Assembly (NCBI RefSeq): GCF_001696535.1 | Contig: NZ_MBQE01000001.1 | Span: 1,550,001-1,614,000, forward strand | Length of the DNA: 64,000 nt | Direction: 5' to 3' | From: Stappia indica | Lineage (GTDB): Bacteria; Pseudomonadota; Alphaproteobacteria; Rhizobiales; Stappiaceae | Part shown: piece by piece, positions 1-10,964 of the stretch | How the letters are laid out: each line of letters opens with the position of its first letter | Numbering within the stretch: position 1 is the stretch's first letter | Translations under genes and position numbers: made by a program | The notes under the pieces: model-generated | What the model saw: only the letters and a program-made list of their open reading frames with translations | Told to the model about the DNA's origin: nothing | Database searches by the model: none

Positions 1-1210
1 CGGCCAGCGCCACGCCCAGCGCCAGCGAGACCTGCTGGAACACCGAGCTGAGCGCTGTCGCCTGACTGGCCTCGTTCTCCTCGATGCTGGTAAACGCCAG
101 CCCGTTCGACGAGGTGAAGAGGAAAGAGCGGGTGAGACCGGCGCCGTAAAGCACCGGCACGAAGATCCAGACCGGGGTGCCGGGTACGAAACCGACCATG
201 GCGAAGGAGAGCAGCGCACCGCCCAGCGAGGCGATGACCAGCGCCATGCGGAAGCCGACGGCGGCGAGCGCGCGCTTGACGATGAACTTCATCGAGATGG
301 CGCCGAACGCGCCGGTGAAGGTGATGAGCCCGGACTGGAAGGCGTTGTAGCCGAAGCTCGTCTGCAGCATCAGCGGCATCAGGAATGGCATGGAACCGGA
401 CGAGATGCGGAAGATGTTGGTGCCCAGCAGCGTCAGGCCGAAGGCGCGGTTGCGCAGCAGCGCCGGATCGAGGATCGGGTTCGCCCGCCGTCTTGCATGG
501 ACCAGATAGGCAAGCAGGGCGGCAAAGCCGATGATCGTCGTCACAAGGCCCACCGCCGGCGGCAGGGCCGGCAGGCTGATCACCGAAAGGCCGAAGACGA
601 TGCCCGCCGCCGCAGTTCCCGTCAGCAGAAAGCCGGTCCAGTCGAGCTTCGAGGTCTCGCGCCTCGGGATCTCCGGCAGGTAGATGCCGCAAAGCCAGAT
701 GCCGGCGAAGCCGATGGGCACGTTGATGATGAAGATCCAGTGCCAGGACAGGTAGGTGGTCAGAAAGCCGCCGAGTGGCGGGCCGGCCATCGGCCCGATC
801 AACCCGGGAATGGTCATCAGCGTCATCGCATGGACCAGATCCTTCTTCTGGAAGGTCCTGACCAGGATGAGCCGTCCGACCGGCACCATCATCGAGCCGC
901 CCATGCCTTGCAGGAAGCGCGAAAGCACGAAGGTCAGCAGCGAATTGGAGAAGGCGCAGGCGACCGAGCCGATGACGAAGACGACGATGGCCCAGCGGAA
1001 GACGCGCTTGGCGCCGAACTTGTCGGCCACCCAGCCGCTGACGGGAATGAAGATGCCGAGCGCCACCAGATAGGACGTCAGCGCCAGCTTCAGCGCGATC
1101 GGGCTGGTGCCCAGATCCTCCGCGATCACCGGCAACGAGGTGGCGATGACGGTGGAATCCATCATCTCCATGAAGAAGGCAAAGGCGATGATGAGCGGAA
1201 TGCTGTTCAT
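1..1210 (-). CDS. DHA2-family MFS drug/proton antiporter, C-terminal part beyond window
   Basis: Predicted inner-membrane proton-coupled exporter of the DHA2 (EmrB/QacA-type, 14-helix) branch of the major facilitator superfamily. 403 codons are present; the C-terminus and stop lie beyond base 1. The ATG is at 1208-1210 (complement). Residues 14-30 form helix 1 with the buried Asp18 typical of drug antiporters. Residues 59-69 (GWVADKFGAKR) are motif A, and the Gly/Pro-rich run at about 136-148 (PGLIGPMAGPPLG) is motif C, which marks antiporters. Family assignment is firm; the substrate cannot be read from sequence. No membrane-fusion partner is visible upstream. A terminator-like hairpin separates it from the upstream dehydrogenase gene, so it probably has its own promoter in 1211-1320. 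Confidence 0.9.
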   Translation of the reverse strand, partial: MNSIPLIIAFAFFMEMMDSTVIATSLPVIAEDLGTSPIALKLALTSYLVALGIFIPVSGWVADKFGAKRVFRWAIVVFVIGSVACAFSNSLLTFVLSRFLQGMGGSMMVPVGRLILVRTFQKKDLVHAMTLMTIPGLIGPMAGPPLGGFLTTYLSWHWIFIINVPIGFAGIWLCGIYLPEIPRRETSKLDWTGFLLTGTAAAGIVFGLSVISLPALPPAVGLVTTIIGFAALLAYLVHARRRANPILDPALLRNRAFGLTLLGTNIFRISSGSMPFLMPLMLQTSFGYNAFQSGLITFTGAFGAISMKFIVKRALAAVGFRMALVIASLGGALLSFAMVGFVPGTPVWIFVPVLYGAGLTRSFLFTSSNGLAFTSIEENEASQATALSSVFQQVSLALGVALA

Positions 1211-1320
1211 GACGACCGGAAGCGCGGCAGGGGAAGGGATCGGCGCCGCACAACCTCATTAGCCCGAAAGCGATTGTCTGCAAATGCATGAAACGGCAAA
1301 AGTGCAGCGACCGGAGAGCT

Positions 1321-1344
1321 GAAAGGCCGGGCAGATGCCCGGCC
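1321..1344 (-). terminator. Likely terminator of the PQQ dehydrogenase gene
   Basis: Perfect 8-bp stem GGCCGGGC/GCCCGGCC (1325-1332 with 1337-1344) and a 4-base loop, followed on the minus strand by TTTC. It lies 24 bases past the stop of the dehydrogenase gene. The T-tract is short, so efficiency is uncertain. Confidence 0.5.
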
Positions 1345-1367
1345 CTGGTGCCCGTCGCCGGGCGCGA

Positions 1368-2510
1368 TCAGGGAGCCCCGGAAATCCGGTAGATCGCGCC
1401 CTCGCCCTCGTCGGTCGAGAACCACAGCGCCCCGTCCGGCCCGTTGCGCAGGGTGCGGATGCGCCCGTACTCGCCGGCGATCAGCCGCTCTTCGGAGACG
1501 ACCTTGCCGTCGGCGACCTCCAGCCTCGAGATCAGCTGGTCCTTGAGCGCACCGACGAACAGGTCGCCGCGCCACTGCGGCACCGCATCGCCGGTGAAGA
1601 AGGCCATGCCCGACGGCGCGATGGACGGATCCCAGTAATGCACCGGCTGCTCGTAGCCCTCCGCCTCGGTACCGACGCCGATGCTGAGGCCCGAATAGTG
1701 GCGGCCGTAGGAAATCACCGGCCAGCCGTAATTCTTGCCGGCTTGGGGAATGTTGATCTCGTCGCCGCCGCGCGCGCCGTGCTCCACGGTCCACAGCACG
1801 CCGGTCTCGGGCTCGATGGCCGCGCCCTGGATATTGCGATGGCCGGTCGACCAAATCTCGGGCAGCGCCTGCGCGCCGTCCGCAAACGGATTGTCGGAGG
1901 GGATCGAGCCGTCGGCAGCGACCCGGAGCACCGAGCCCGCATGGTCCTGCGGATCCTGCGCCCGGTCCTGTTCGCCGCGGTCGCCCAGCGTGACGAAAAG
2001 CGTGCCATCGGGCGCCGGGACGATGCGGGAGCCGAAATGCCGTCCGCCGGAGGTCTTGCGGTTCATGCTCGCCAGCACCTTCACGTCCTCCAGCCGCGCG
2101 GCACCGTCGGCGACCACCAGCCGGGCACGCGCGGCGGCTGTACCTGCCCCGCCCTGCCCCGGCTCGGAAAAGGTGAAATAGACTGTGCCGGTCTCGCCGT
2201 AGTCCGGCGCAACCACGAGATCGAGCAGACCGCCCTGGCCGGAGGCGCGAACCTCCGGGACGCCGGCGACCTCGATGCGGCTGTCGCCATCCGGCGAGAC
2301 GAGCAGCATCCGCCCGTCGACCTCGTTCACCAGCAGCGAGCCGTCGGGAAGAAAGTCGAAGCCCCATGGATAGGAAAGGTCACCGACGACCTGTTCGACC
2401 GAGAAACGGACATCGCCGGCCGTGTGAACGGACTGGGCGGATACGCTGACGCAGGCAGCGGCAAGAGCTGCGCTGCCCGCAAGGACGGTGGTGGCCAATC
2501 GCAAAGACAT
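1368..2510 (-). CDS. PQQ-dependent sugar dehydrogenase (soluble GSDH/YliI type), exported
   Basis: Predicted periplasmic six-bladed beta-propeller quinoprotein that oxidises aldose sugars using PQQ (GSDH family, like YliI/Asd). The start at 2510 is preferred over an upstream ATG at 2573 because GAGGGAGA precedes it and the protein then begins with a Sec signal peptide (about residues 1-27, cleavage near SAQS). Family hallmarks in order: PWGFDFLPDGSLLV near residue 48, GGRHFGSRI near 150, GHRNIQG near 205, and HGARGGDEIN followed by KNYGWPVISYG near 235-255. The length of 380 aa fits the soluble family. No PQQ biosynthesis gene is in the window, so the cofactor must be made elsewhere or taken up. 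The sugar substrate is not predictable. Confidence 0.88.
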   Translation of the reverse strand: MSLRLATTVLAGSAALAAACVSVSAQSVHTAGDVRFSVEQVVGDLSYPWGFDFLPDGSLLVNEVDGRMLLVSPDGDSRIEVAGVPEVRASGQGGLLDLVVAPDYGETGTVYFTFSEPGQGGAGTAAARARLVVADGAARLEDVKVLASMNRKTSGGRHFGSRIVPAPDGTLFVTLGDRGEQDRAQDPQDHAGSVLRVAADGSIPSDNPFADGAQALPEIWSTGHRNIQGAAIEPETGVLWTVEHGARGGDEINIPQAGKNYGWPVISYGRHYSGLSIGVGTEAEGYEQPVHYWDPSIAPSGMAFFTGDAVPQWRGDLFVGALKDQLISRLEVADGKVVSEERLIAGEYGRIRTLRNGPDGALWFSTDEGEGAIYRISGAP

Positions 2511-2584
2511 TCTCCCTCGGCATGAGCCCCGAACCCCGTCAGGGATAGCTAGGGTGCGGGCAAGCGAAGACAATCTGTCCTTGC

Positions 2585-2620
2585 AAAAGAGCAGGCGGGG
2601 CGCACCCTCGGCGCGCCCCG
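2585..2620 (-). terminator. Weak terminator candidate after the EF-G-like gene
   Basis: An 8-bp stem CGGGGCGC/GCGCCCCG (2596-2603 with 2613-2620) lies just past the stop of the EF-G-like gene. On the minus strand a TTTT run follows, but seven bases after the stem. The offset T-run makes this a low-confidence call. Confidence 0.35.
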
Positions 2621-2633
2621 CGCAGGTGTCGTG

Positions 2634-4703
2634 TCACGCGGCCTGACGGCCGTGCCGGGCAAGCACCAGGTCGGCCGCCTTGCCCGTCAGCTCGGCCAGA
2701 TGGTCGAAGCGGCTGGAATAGGTCGCAACGCCTGCCGTCGCCGAGCGCAGCTCGACGATGAGACCGGACAGCTCGGTCGCCGGCATCAGGGCCTGCACCT
2801 CGTCCCAGCCGCTCCAGCCGGGTCTTGCATCGAACCCGAGCAACTGCCCGCGCCGGGCCGAGACGATGGCATTGATCCGCGCCGTCGCCTCGCTCGGGCA
2901 GGCGATGGTGACCTGATGGACCGGCTCCAGCAGCACCGGCCGGCAGTCCGGCAGTCCCTCGCGCATCGCCTGGATCGCCGCCATGCGGAATGCCTGATCC
3001 GAGGAATCGACGCTGTGATAGGACCCGTCGGTGAGCGTCACCGCAATATCGACGGTCGGAAAGCCCAGCGTTCCGGTCTTCAGGGCCTCCTCGACGCCCG
3101 CACGCACCGACGGGATGTACTGCTTGGGAATGACGCCGCCGGTGATCGTATCGCCGAAGACGAAGCCCTCCCCGCGCCCGAGCGGGCGGATGTCGATGGC
3201 GACATCGCCGAACTGACCGTGGCCGCCCGATTGCTTCTTGTGGCGGGCGCGCACGGAGGTTCCCGCGCGGATCGTCTCGCGATAGGGGATCGCCGGGTCG
3301 CCGGTCTCCACTGCAAGGCCGTATTTGCCGGTCAGCCGCTCCAGCGCGACGCGCAGGTGCATCTCGCCCTGGCCGTCGAGACGGGTCTCGCCGGTGTCCT
3401 GCGCCTGCGTGACGACCAGTGCCGGATCCTCCTCGCAAAGCTTCGCAAGCGCCGCGGAGAGCTTGACCTCGTCGCGGCGCTCGCGGGGCGAGATCGCGAG
3501 GCCGAGCACCGGCTGCGGCATCGCCAGCGGCGCGAGTTGCGGCGCCGGGGCCGATCCGCCCAGCGTATCGCCGGTGTTGACGCCGTCGAGCTTGCCGAGC
3601 CCCACGGTGTCACCGGCCTGCGCCTGCGCCCGCTTCGACGCCTGCTGTCCGGTCACCCGGTAGAAGCCGGAAATGCGCACCTGTTCGCCGTCGGGCCGGG
3701 TCAGCGTATCGGCGTCGGAAAGCGACCCGCTGAGGAGCCGCCCGACCGACAGCTTGCCGGCATGCAGCGTGTGGACGGTCTTGAGGATCTGCACCACGGG
3801 ACCGTCCGTCTCCTCGAGACCGAGGCGTGCACGGGTGGCGGCAACGCCCGGCGCATCGTGACGCAGCGCCTTGAGCAGCCGGCCGACGCCGTTGCCGTGC
3901 TCGGCCGAGCCGAACAGCACCGGGCAGATCAGTCCCTCGCGCATCTCTCCGCCGATATCGGCGAAGATCCGCTCGCGCTCCGGGGCGATGTCCTCCAGCA
4001 GCGATTCCATCAGGACGTCGTCATGGTCGGCGAGCGTTTCCAGCATGGAAAAGCGCGCCTCGACCTCGCGCGCCATCGCCTCGTTCGGAATATCGATCAC
4101 CTGGCTCTCGGCATGCTCGCGGTAGACATAGGCCCGCTCAAGCGCGAGATCGATGAAGCCGGTGGCGATGCCCTCGTTCCAGATCGGGATCTGGCGCAGC
4201 ACCAGAGGCACCGCCGAGGCCGGTTGCAGCATGGTCAGGACATCGCGCAGGCGCGAGGACGTGCGGTCGATCTTGTTGAGGAAGAGCAGGCGCGGAATGC
4301 CGCGATCCTCGAGTTGCTTGAGGATCACCTGCAACGCCGGAACCTTCTTCTCGTCGGCCTCTGCGACGACGACGGCCAGGTCGATACCGGGCATGACCCC
4401 GGCCATGTCTCCGAGAAAATCGACGGCCCCGGGACAGTCGAGAACGGTGAAGTGCTCGCCCAGATGCTCCGCCTCGGCCACATTGACCTCGACGCTCATG
4501 GCATGGGCCCGCGCTTCCGGCGCGCCGTCGCCCACCGTGTTGCCGGCTCCCACCGTTCCCTGTCTTGCTATGGCCCCCGTGCGGGCGAGCACCGCTTCCA
4601 GCAGCGTGGTCTTGCCGCTGCCGAACGGCCCGAAGATCCCGATGCACCGGGGCCCCGTTTCCCTGCCGCCGGCTGCACCGCCATTCACCCTGTCTGCGCC
4701 CAT
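2634..4703 (-). CDS. EF-G-like translational GTPase paralogue with altered catalytic motif
   Basis: A 689-residue protein with elongation factor G architecture: GTPase domain (about 18-260), domain II beta-barrel (about 290-380), then domains III-V. The P-loop is GPFGSGKT (25-32), the G4 motif is NKID (143-146), and a G5-like GSAEHGNG follows near 260. It differs from canonical EF-G: the switch II motif, normally DTPGHVDF, reads DCPGAVDF (89-96), so the catalytic His is Ala; the switch I RGITI region is replaced by RAHAMSVEV. It is therefore a divergent paralogue, not the housekeeping fusA, which would sit with rpsL/rpsG/tuf. Its function is unknown; it may bind ribosomes with slow or no GTP hydrolysis (inference). 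The start is supported by alignment with the P-loop; GGAGA lies about ten bases upstream. Confidence 0.85.
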   Translation of the reverse strand: MGADRVNGGAAGGRETGPRCIGIFGPFGSGKTTLLEAVLARTGAIARQGTVGAGNTVGDGAPEARAHAMSVEVNVAEAEHLGEHFTVLDCPGAVDFLGDMAGVMPGIDLAVVVAEADEKKVPALQVILKQLEDRGIPRLLFLNKIDRTSSRLRDVLTMLQPASAVPLVLRQIPIWNEGIATGFIDLALERAYVYREHAESQVIDIPNEAMAREVEARFSMLETLADHDDVLMESLLEDIAPERERIFADIGGEMREGLICPVLFGSAEHGNGVGRLLKALRHDAPGVAATRARLGLEETDGPVVQILKTVHTLHAGKLSVGRLLSGSLSDADTLTRPDGEQVRISGFYRVTGQQASKRAQAQAGDTVGLGKLDGVNTGDTLGGSAPAPQLAPLAMPQPVLGLAISPRERRDEVKLSAALAKLCEEDPALVVTQAQDTGETRLDGQGEMHLRVALERLTGKYGLAVETGDPAIPYRETIRAGTSVRARHKKQSGGHGQFGDVAIDIRPLGRGEGFVFGDTITGGVIPKQYIPSVRAGVEEALKTGTLGFPTVDIAVTLTDGSYHSVDSSDQAFRMAAIQAMREGLPDCRPVLLEPVHQVTIACPSEATARINAIVSARRGQLLGFDARPGWSGWDEVQALMPATELSGLIVELRSATAGVATYSSRFDHLAELTGKAADLVLARHGRQAA

Positions 4704-4773
4704 GTCGCGTCTCCTTCTCCCGTCGGCCCCGTAGGACCGCGTGTTGTCAGGAGGAGCCGGGCGCGGCTGACAT

Positions 4774-4846
4774 AGTGTGGTGAATTTGAACTACGCCTCA
4801 CTTTGGCAGCACACACAGAGCGTAGTTCAAATTCGAAAACCACACT
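4774..4846. repeat. Palindromic element A (73 nt) of an inverted pair
   Basis: Long imperfect stem-loop. The outer arms are AGTGTGG (4774-4780) and CCACACT (4840-4846); the inner 15-bp arms GAATTTGAACTACGC (4782-4796) and their exact complement (4820-4834) enclose a 23-base loop. Its reverse complement aligns along its whole length with element B, 17 bases away, including the loop motif TGCTGCCAAA. It lies in the 435-base gap between the aminotransferase terminator and the EF-G-like gene. No open frame explains it. The rest of the gap (4704-4773 and 4940-5072) shows nothing else convincing. Confidence 0.8.
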
Positions 4847-4863
4847 GGAAACATAAAATCGCC

Positions 4864-4935
4864 AGTCAGCCTTTTGAATCTGAAGTTCGCTGAGAGCATG
4901 CCGCCAAATGCGACGAACTTCAGATTCGGGTGACT
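4864..4935. repeat. Palindromic element B (72 nt) of an inverted pair
   Basis: Second stem-loop of the same design. The outer arms are AGTCA (4864-4868) and TGACT (4931-4935); the inner 14-bp arms GAATCTGAAGTTCG (4876-4889) and the complement at 4914-4927 enclose a 24-base loop with TGCCGCCAAA. Compared with the reverse complement of element A, six stem positions differ and each change is matched by its partner, so pairing is kept. The two copies are in opposite orientation and could also pair with each other into one long hairpin. Confidence 0.8.
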
Positions 4936-5072
4936 AGCGGCACCGCGCACCGGCGCCGCCGCCCGCCGACAGCGGGCGGACATCCATCGTCGCGCCGATG
5001 CCGCAGCGAACGCAAGGGAAACCTGTGCCGCACTGCGGGAACGAAGGACGGCAGACCCGCCCTCGAAAGCAC

Positions 5073-5108
5073 AAAAGAAACGGCCGGCGACATTGCTGCC
5101 GCCGGCCG
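5073..5108 (-). terminator. Rho-independent terminator of the aminotransferase gene
   Basis: A 9-bp GC stem CGGCCGGCG/CGCCGGCCG (5081-5089 with 5100-5108), followed on the minus strand by TTTCTTTT (5073-5080). It is placed 30 bases past the aminotransferase stop. Confidence 0.85.
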
Positions 5109-5138
5109 GAGGAAAGGCTCGAAAGCGCCTTGCTTGGC

Positions 5139-8200
<3,062 letters not shown>

Positions 8201-8214
8201 GATCGGTCTCCTGC

Positions 8215-8643
8215 TCAATATCCGCCGCGCTTGATCACGGCGACACGCCGGATCGTCTGGCTCGACAGCGGAAGAATGGGACCCAGCGTCCAGATCGGCA
8301 GGCGGCTGGCGTCGTAGACGACCGCGACCTTGAACTGGGTCACGTCGCCTGCGACAGGGCCTGCATCGACCGTGACGCTGCTGGCGTCGATGAGAGCGTA
8401 TTGGCCGGCATTGCGCTGCACATGGTCCGTGACGATGCGCACCCGTTCCTGGGCGGACAGGCCGGCGATGGACGCGCGCGCTGCGTCGGCAGCAAGCTGA
8501 GCGACGCTGTGGGTCGCCCCGAAATAGATGCCGTACGCAATAATCCCGAGCATCACCAGAATGAAGACGGGAAGAACCAGAGCGAACTCGACTGCAGACG
8601 CACCCGATCTTGCTCGTAAAAAGTGTTTCAGATCCGCAAGCAT
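8215..8643 (-). CDS. TadE-like pseudopilin
   Basis: A 142-residue TadE-family protein: a short basic N-terminus, then ARSGASAVEFALVLPVF (11-27) leading into one hydrophobic helix (about 16-40), as in pseudopilins processed by a prepilin peptidase. The start at 8643 is chosen over 8655 or 8679 because GGAGG sits six bases upstream of it. The ribosome-binding site is partly inside a small hairpin (CCATTC/GAATGG, 8652-8668). It is the first gene of the tadE-tadG pair and is preceded by an unusually AT-rich, structured leader. Confidence 0.82.
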   Translation of the reverse strand: MLADLKHFLRARSGASAVEFALVLPVFILVMLGIIAYGIYFGATHSVAQLAADAARASIAGLSAQERVRIVTDHVQRNAGQYALIDASSVTVDAGPVAGDVTQFKVAVVYDASRLPIWTLGPILPLSSQTIRRVAVIKRGGY

Positions 8644-9203
8644 CTCTGCCTCCATTCGAAGAGAATGGCAGTGCAACATGTTGATGGCCTTGCACGTGAT
8701 CGTCCTCGCGAGAATTTACAGTTTTCGCGCAACGATCATTTCGAGATATTCAAATCAGATCTCGACAGATACTGGATTCAAAGGTCGCAACAAACATGTC
8801 TGAAGCACCATACTGGGAAGTATAGTGCATTCTGCGACCTAATATTGTGTAAACGTTGACAGGCGTTAATGATTTCATACTGCAACCTTTTAGGGACTTC
8901 GAATGAATACAAGCGGCAAAACGCACAAATTCCGTAGGGGAAAATACGGCTACGCGGTTGATACAACTGACGGTTTTACACTCACGCAACAGAAAGATCG
9001 GAGCGGTCTCTCGCCGCCCGGGCAAAGATGAATCCCCCTCACATCTTCAAAAAAACCCGGTCGCAGCGAGGTGTCTTGCCCGCGCGAGACGGCTTTCACG
9101 CGCTACAAACGACCCATTTGCGCATCGATACGAGAGGCCTGCGACCGGATCTCGAGCCGCCCTGGAGGGCGCCAGCCGGCCGCGAGGTCACGAGAGCGGG
9201 GCC
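8644..9203. other. AT-rich non-coding region between tadE and the PAS gene
   Basis: Markedly lower in G+C than its surroundings between about 8690 and 8990. It holds several dyads: CAACATGTTG, GTGCA/TGCAC around it, CGAGAT/ATCTCG (8742-8764) and the nested stem-loop at 8783-8839. A possible minus-strand promoter is TTAACG, 17 bases, AATATT near 8868-8840; a plus-strand TTGACA lies at 8856-8861 without a good -10. A 42-codon open frame at 8903-9031 has no supporting features. From 9032 to 9203 I see nothing clear. Confidence 0.6.
8783..8839. promoter_or_regulatory. Nested stem-loop in the presumed tadE leader
   Basis: The outer stem GGTCGCA/TGCGACC (8783-8789 with 8833-8839) is a perfect 7 bp. 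Inside it, GCAC-c-ATACT pairs with AGTAT-a-GTGC (8805-8828) around a 4-base loop. It would be transcribed in the tadE-tadG mRNA leader if transcription starts near 8840. This could be a structured leader, a small RNA or a protein-binding dyad; sequence alone does not decide. Confidence 0.5.
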
Positions 9204-9244
9204 AAAACGCAAGACACGCGCCGGGCTGGGCCGCGGCGCGTGTC
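9204..9244 (-). terminator. Terminator of the PAS-protein gene
   Basis: A 10-bp perfect stem GACACGCGCC/GGCGCGTGTC (9213-9222 with 9235-9244) is followed on the minus strand by TTGCGTTTT. It lies 63 bases beyond the PAS gene stop. Confidence 0.65.
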
Positions 9245-9306
9245 AGAACGTATTCGGATCGGAAGGTGGCAAGAGGCCGGGGGGCGCCCGCTGTCGCGGA
9301 GAGCCC

Positions 9307-10431
9307 CTAGTGCTTGCTCTCGATGAGGAGATAGTGCGTCGGGCCGCTCTCGATCAGCGTCACGCGCATGCGCTTGCTCCGCGTCACGCCGTCGAAACCG
9401 CTGACGGTCGCCTGCAACGGCGTGTTGCCGCCCTTGCGCGCGTGCTCGATCAGGCTGACGAAGGTCTTCGGGTGCAGCATCGTCTCGGTGATCGGAGCCG
9501 ATTCCATCAGTTGCTCGGTCACTGCGAAGGTCTTGCGCGCCGCGGTGTTGGCCGAGACCAGCATGCGTGTGCGCACATCGACGACCAGCATCGGCGCATG
9601 AACGCAGTTGAAGATCTGCTGGAAGTCGACCCCGCGCTCCTTGACCTTGGAGGCGGAGAAGACCACGCCGCCGAGCCCGGCCGACACGCGGAAGGGGATC
9701 ACGTCGAAATTCAGCGTAAAGGAATCGCCGCTGGCCAGGAAGAACCGCTTGCTGCCGTCCATCGGCGCGCGCCGCGCCAGCGCGGTCAGCACGACCGAGG
9801 CCAGCGTCTTGCCCACGCGATTGGGAATATGCGCGATGTTGCGGCCGATGCACAGCGAGGTGTCGCCGATCTCGAACAGCTTGTTGAAGGCATCGTTCGC
9901 GTAGCGCAGGTAGCCGAAACTGTCGACGACGAGCACCGACTTCTCGCTGTCCTCCACCAGATGGCGAATGAGCGGCGCAACGCCGCGCACGGCGGTGCCG
10001 TTCGCCTCGTCCTCCACCTCCGCACCCGACACCGCAATGACGAAGGTCCGCCCGCCCTCGACCTGGTAGCGCATCGCCACCAGCGACAGGCCCGCGCCGA
10101 GATCGTCACCGCCGAGTTCGATCGGTCCGGCGCTCCCCGTCTTCACGGCCTGCTGGATGAGCCCGAGGATCTGCTTCTGGTCGTTCTGCGCCATGTGGCG
10201 CAGTGCCGTCGACAGCGAGGCCTCGTTGAGACCCGAACGGTGCTCGAAATCGAGCGAACGCGGCTCGAGCCAGATGACACGCTTCGCCTGGATATCGACT
10301 GTGAAGAAGGACAGGCCGGCAACCGACATCGCGGGCGCGCCGCTGCCGCTTTGCGGAACCGTCGCGGCCTCGCCCTCCGCCTCGGTCGCGGTCACAGCCG
10401 CTGGCCGGGCAGTCTTCTCCATTGCATCCAT
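9307..10431 (-). CDS. PAS-domain protein without an output domain
   Basis: A 374-residue predicted cytosolic sensor with no transmembrane segment. After a 35-residue low-complexity N-terminus there are probably three PAS-like modules: about 38-130 (weak), about 155-255 (EDSEKSVLVVDSFGYLRYANDAFNKLFEIG is split here as VLVVDSFGYLRYANDAFNKL near 165) and about 270-374 (FNCVHAPMLVVDVRT near 272). No histidine-kinase, GGDEF, EAL, HTH or methyl-accepting domain follows, so output must come through partner proteins. The ribosome-binding site is weak; starts at 10431 and 10422 are both possible. It is monocistronic, with its own terminator. The bound ligand or cofactor is unknown. Confidence 0.72.
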   Translation of the reverse strand: MDAMEKTARPAAVTATEAEGEAATVPQSGSGAPAMSVAGLSFFTVDIQAKRVIWLEPRSLDFEHRSGLNEASLSTALRHMAQNDQKQILGLIQQAVKTGSAGPIELGGDDLGAGLSLVAMRYQVEGGRTFVIAVSGAEVEDEANGTAVRGVAPLIRHLVEDSEKSVLVVDSFGYLRYANDAFNKLFEIGDTSLCIGRNIAHIPNRVGKTLASVVLTALARRAPMDGSKRFFLASGDSFTLNFDVIPFRVSAGLGGVVFSASKVKERGVDFQQIFNCVHAPMLVVDVRTRMLVSANTAARKTFAVTEQLMESAPITETMLHPKTFVSLIEHARKGGNTPLQATVSGFDGVTRSKRMRVTLIESGPTHYLLIESKH

Positions 10432-10685
10432 TTGGCTTTTCCGGTTGCGCTCAAGCGGGCCGGAATCGGCACACGCATGACCTCGATGTGTTGGTGTCCC
10501 AACCCTCGCCCAAAGCTCCTGAGATTCGGTAAAGCGGGAAATCCAAATTGATAGGATCTGTTAACCGGATCGCCACGGTTCTGCCGCGAAATGACACAGG
10601 AAGTGCCCGATTGGCGGCTTTGGGAAGTCCAACTCGCCGATCACTTTCTCCCCATCAGGCAAGTCCGATTGGACGGAGAAAAGTC

Positions 10686-10964
10686 ATGCGTTCCACATCC
10701 CGGTCGTCCCGCAGCCGTTCCGGCACCCGCTTCGGCAAGACGCTCAGCGCCCTTGCCATCGCTGTCCTCGGAGCCTTGCCCGCTCTGCTGATCGCCTCCA
10801 GCGCCCGCGCCTCCGGCAGCCTCGTCGTCGAGGACTGGACCATGGGCGCCCTGCTCGCCGCCTTCGGCAGCATGCTGGTGCTGGTGACCGTCCTCGGCAA
10901 GCGCCTGTCGCACGGTCTTCTGGCGAGCATCCGCACCCGTTCGCACGACCAGAGGAATTCGTGA
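10686..10964 (+). CDS. Small membrane protein of unknown function, first of a coupled pair
   Basis: A 92-residue protein not recognised. The ATG at 10686 is chosen over the longer in-frame start at 10548 because CGGAGAAAAG precedes it and the product then begins with a basic N-terminus and a signal-like hydrophobic segment (about 19-38, ending SSARASG). A second hydrophobic helix covers about 49-67, and the C-terminus is basic. The stop overlaps the ATG of the next gene (TGATG), indicating translational coupling. Confidence 0.65.
   Translation: MRSTSRSSRSRSGTRFGKTLSALAIAVLGALPALLIASSARASGSLVVEDWTMGALLAAFGSMLVLVTVLGKRLSHGLLASIRTRSHDQRNS

Noticed and set aside
497-1291. Long plus-strand open frame opposite the DHA2 exporter
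   Set aside because: It is antisense to a gene with clear MFS motifs; its product is Arg/Asp/Gly/His-rich, as expected for the opposite strand of GC-rich coding DNA.
2631-4775. 714-codon plus-strand frame opposite the EF-G-like gene
   Set aside because: Composition and lack of any domain mark it as the shadow of the real minus-strand gene.
4820-4834. T-arm-like GTTCAAATTC in element A suggesting a tRNA
   Set aside because: No acceptor, D or anticodon arm can be drawn; the sequence is one arm of a 15-bp stem.
8903-9031. 42-codon plus-strand frame with a weak GGGA upstream
   Set aside because: No conservation evidence, membrane segment or domain; it lies in an AT-rich structured region where chance frames are common.
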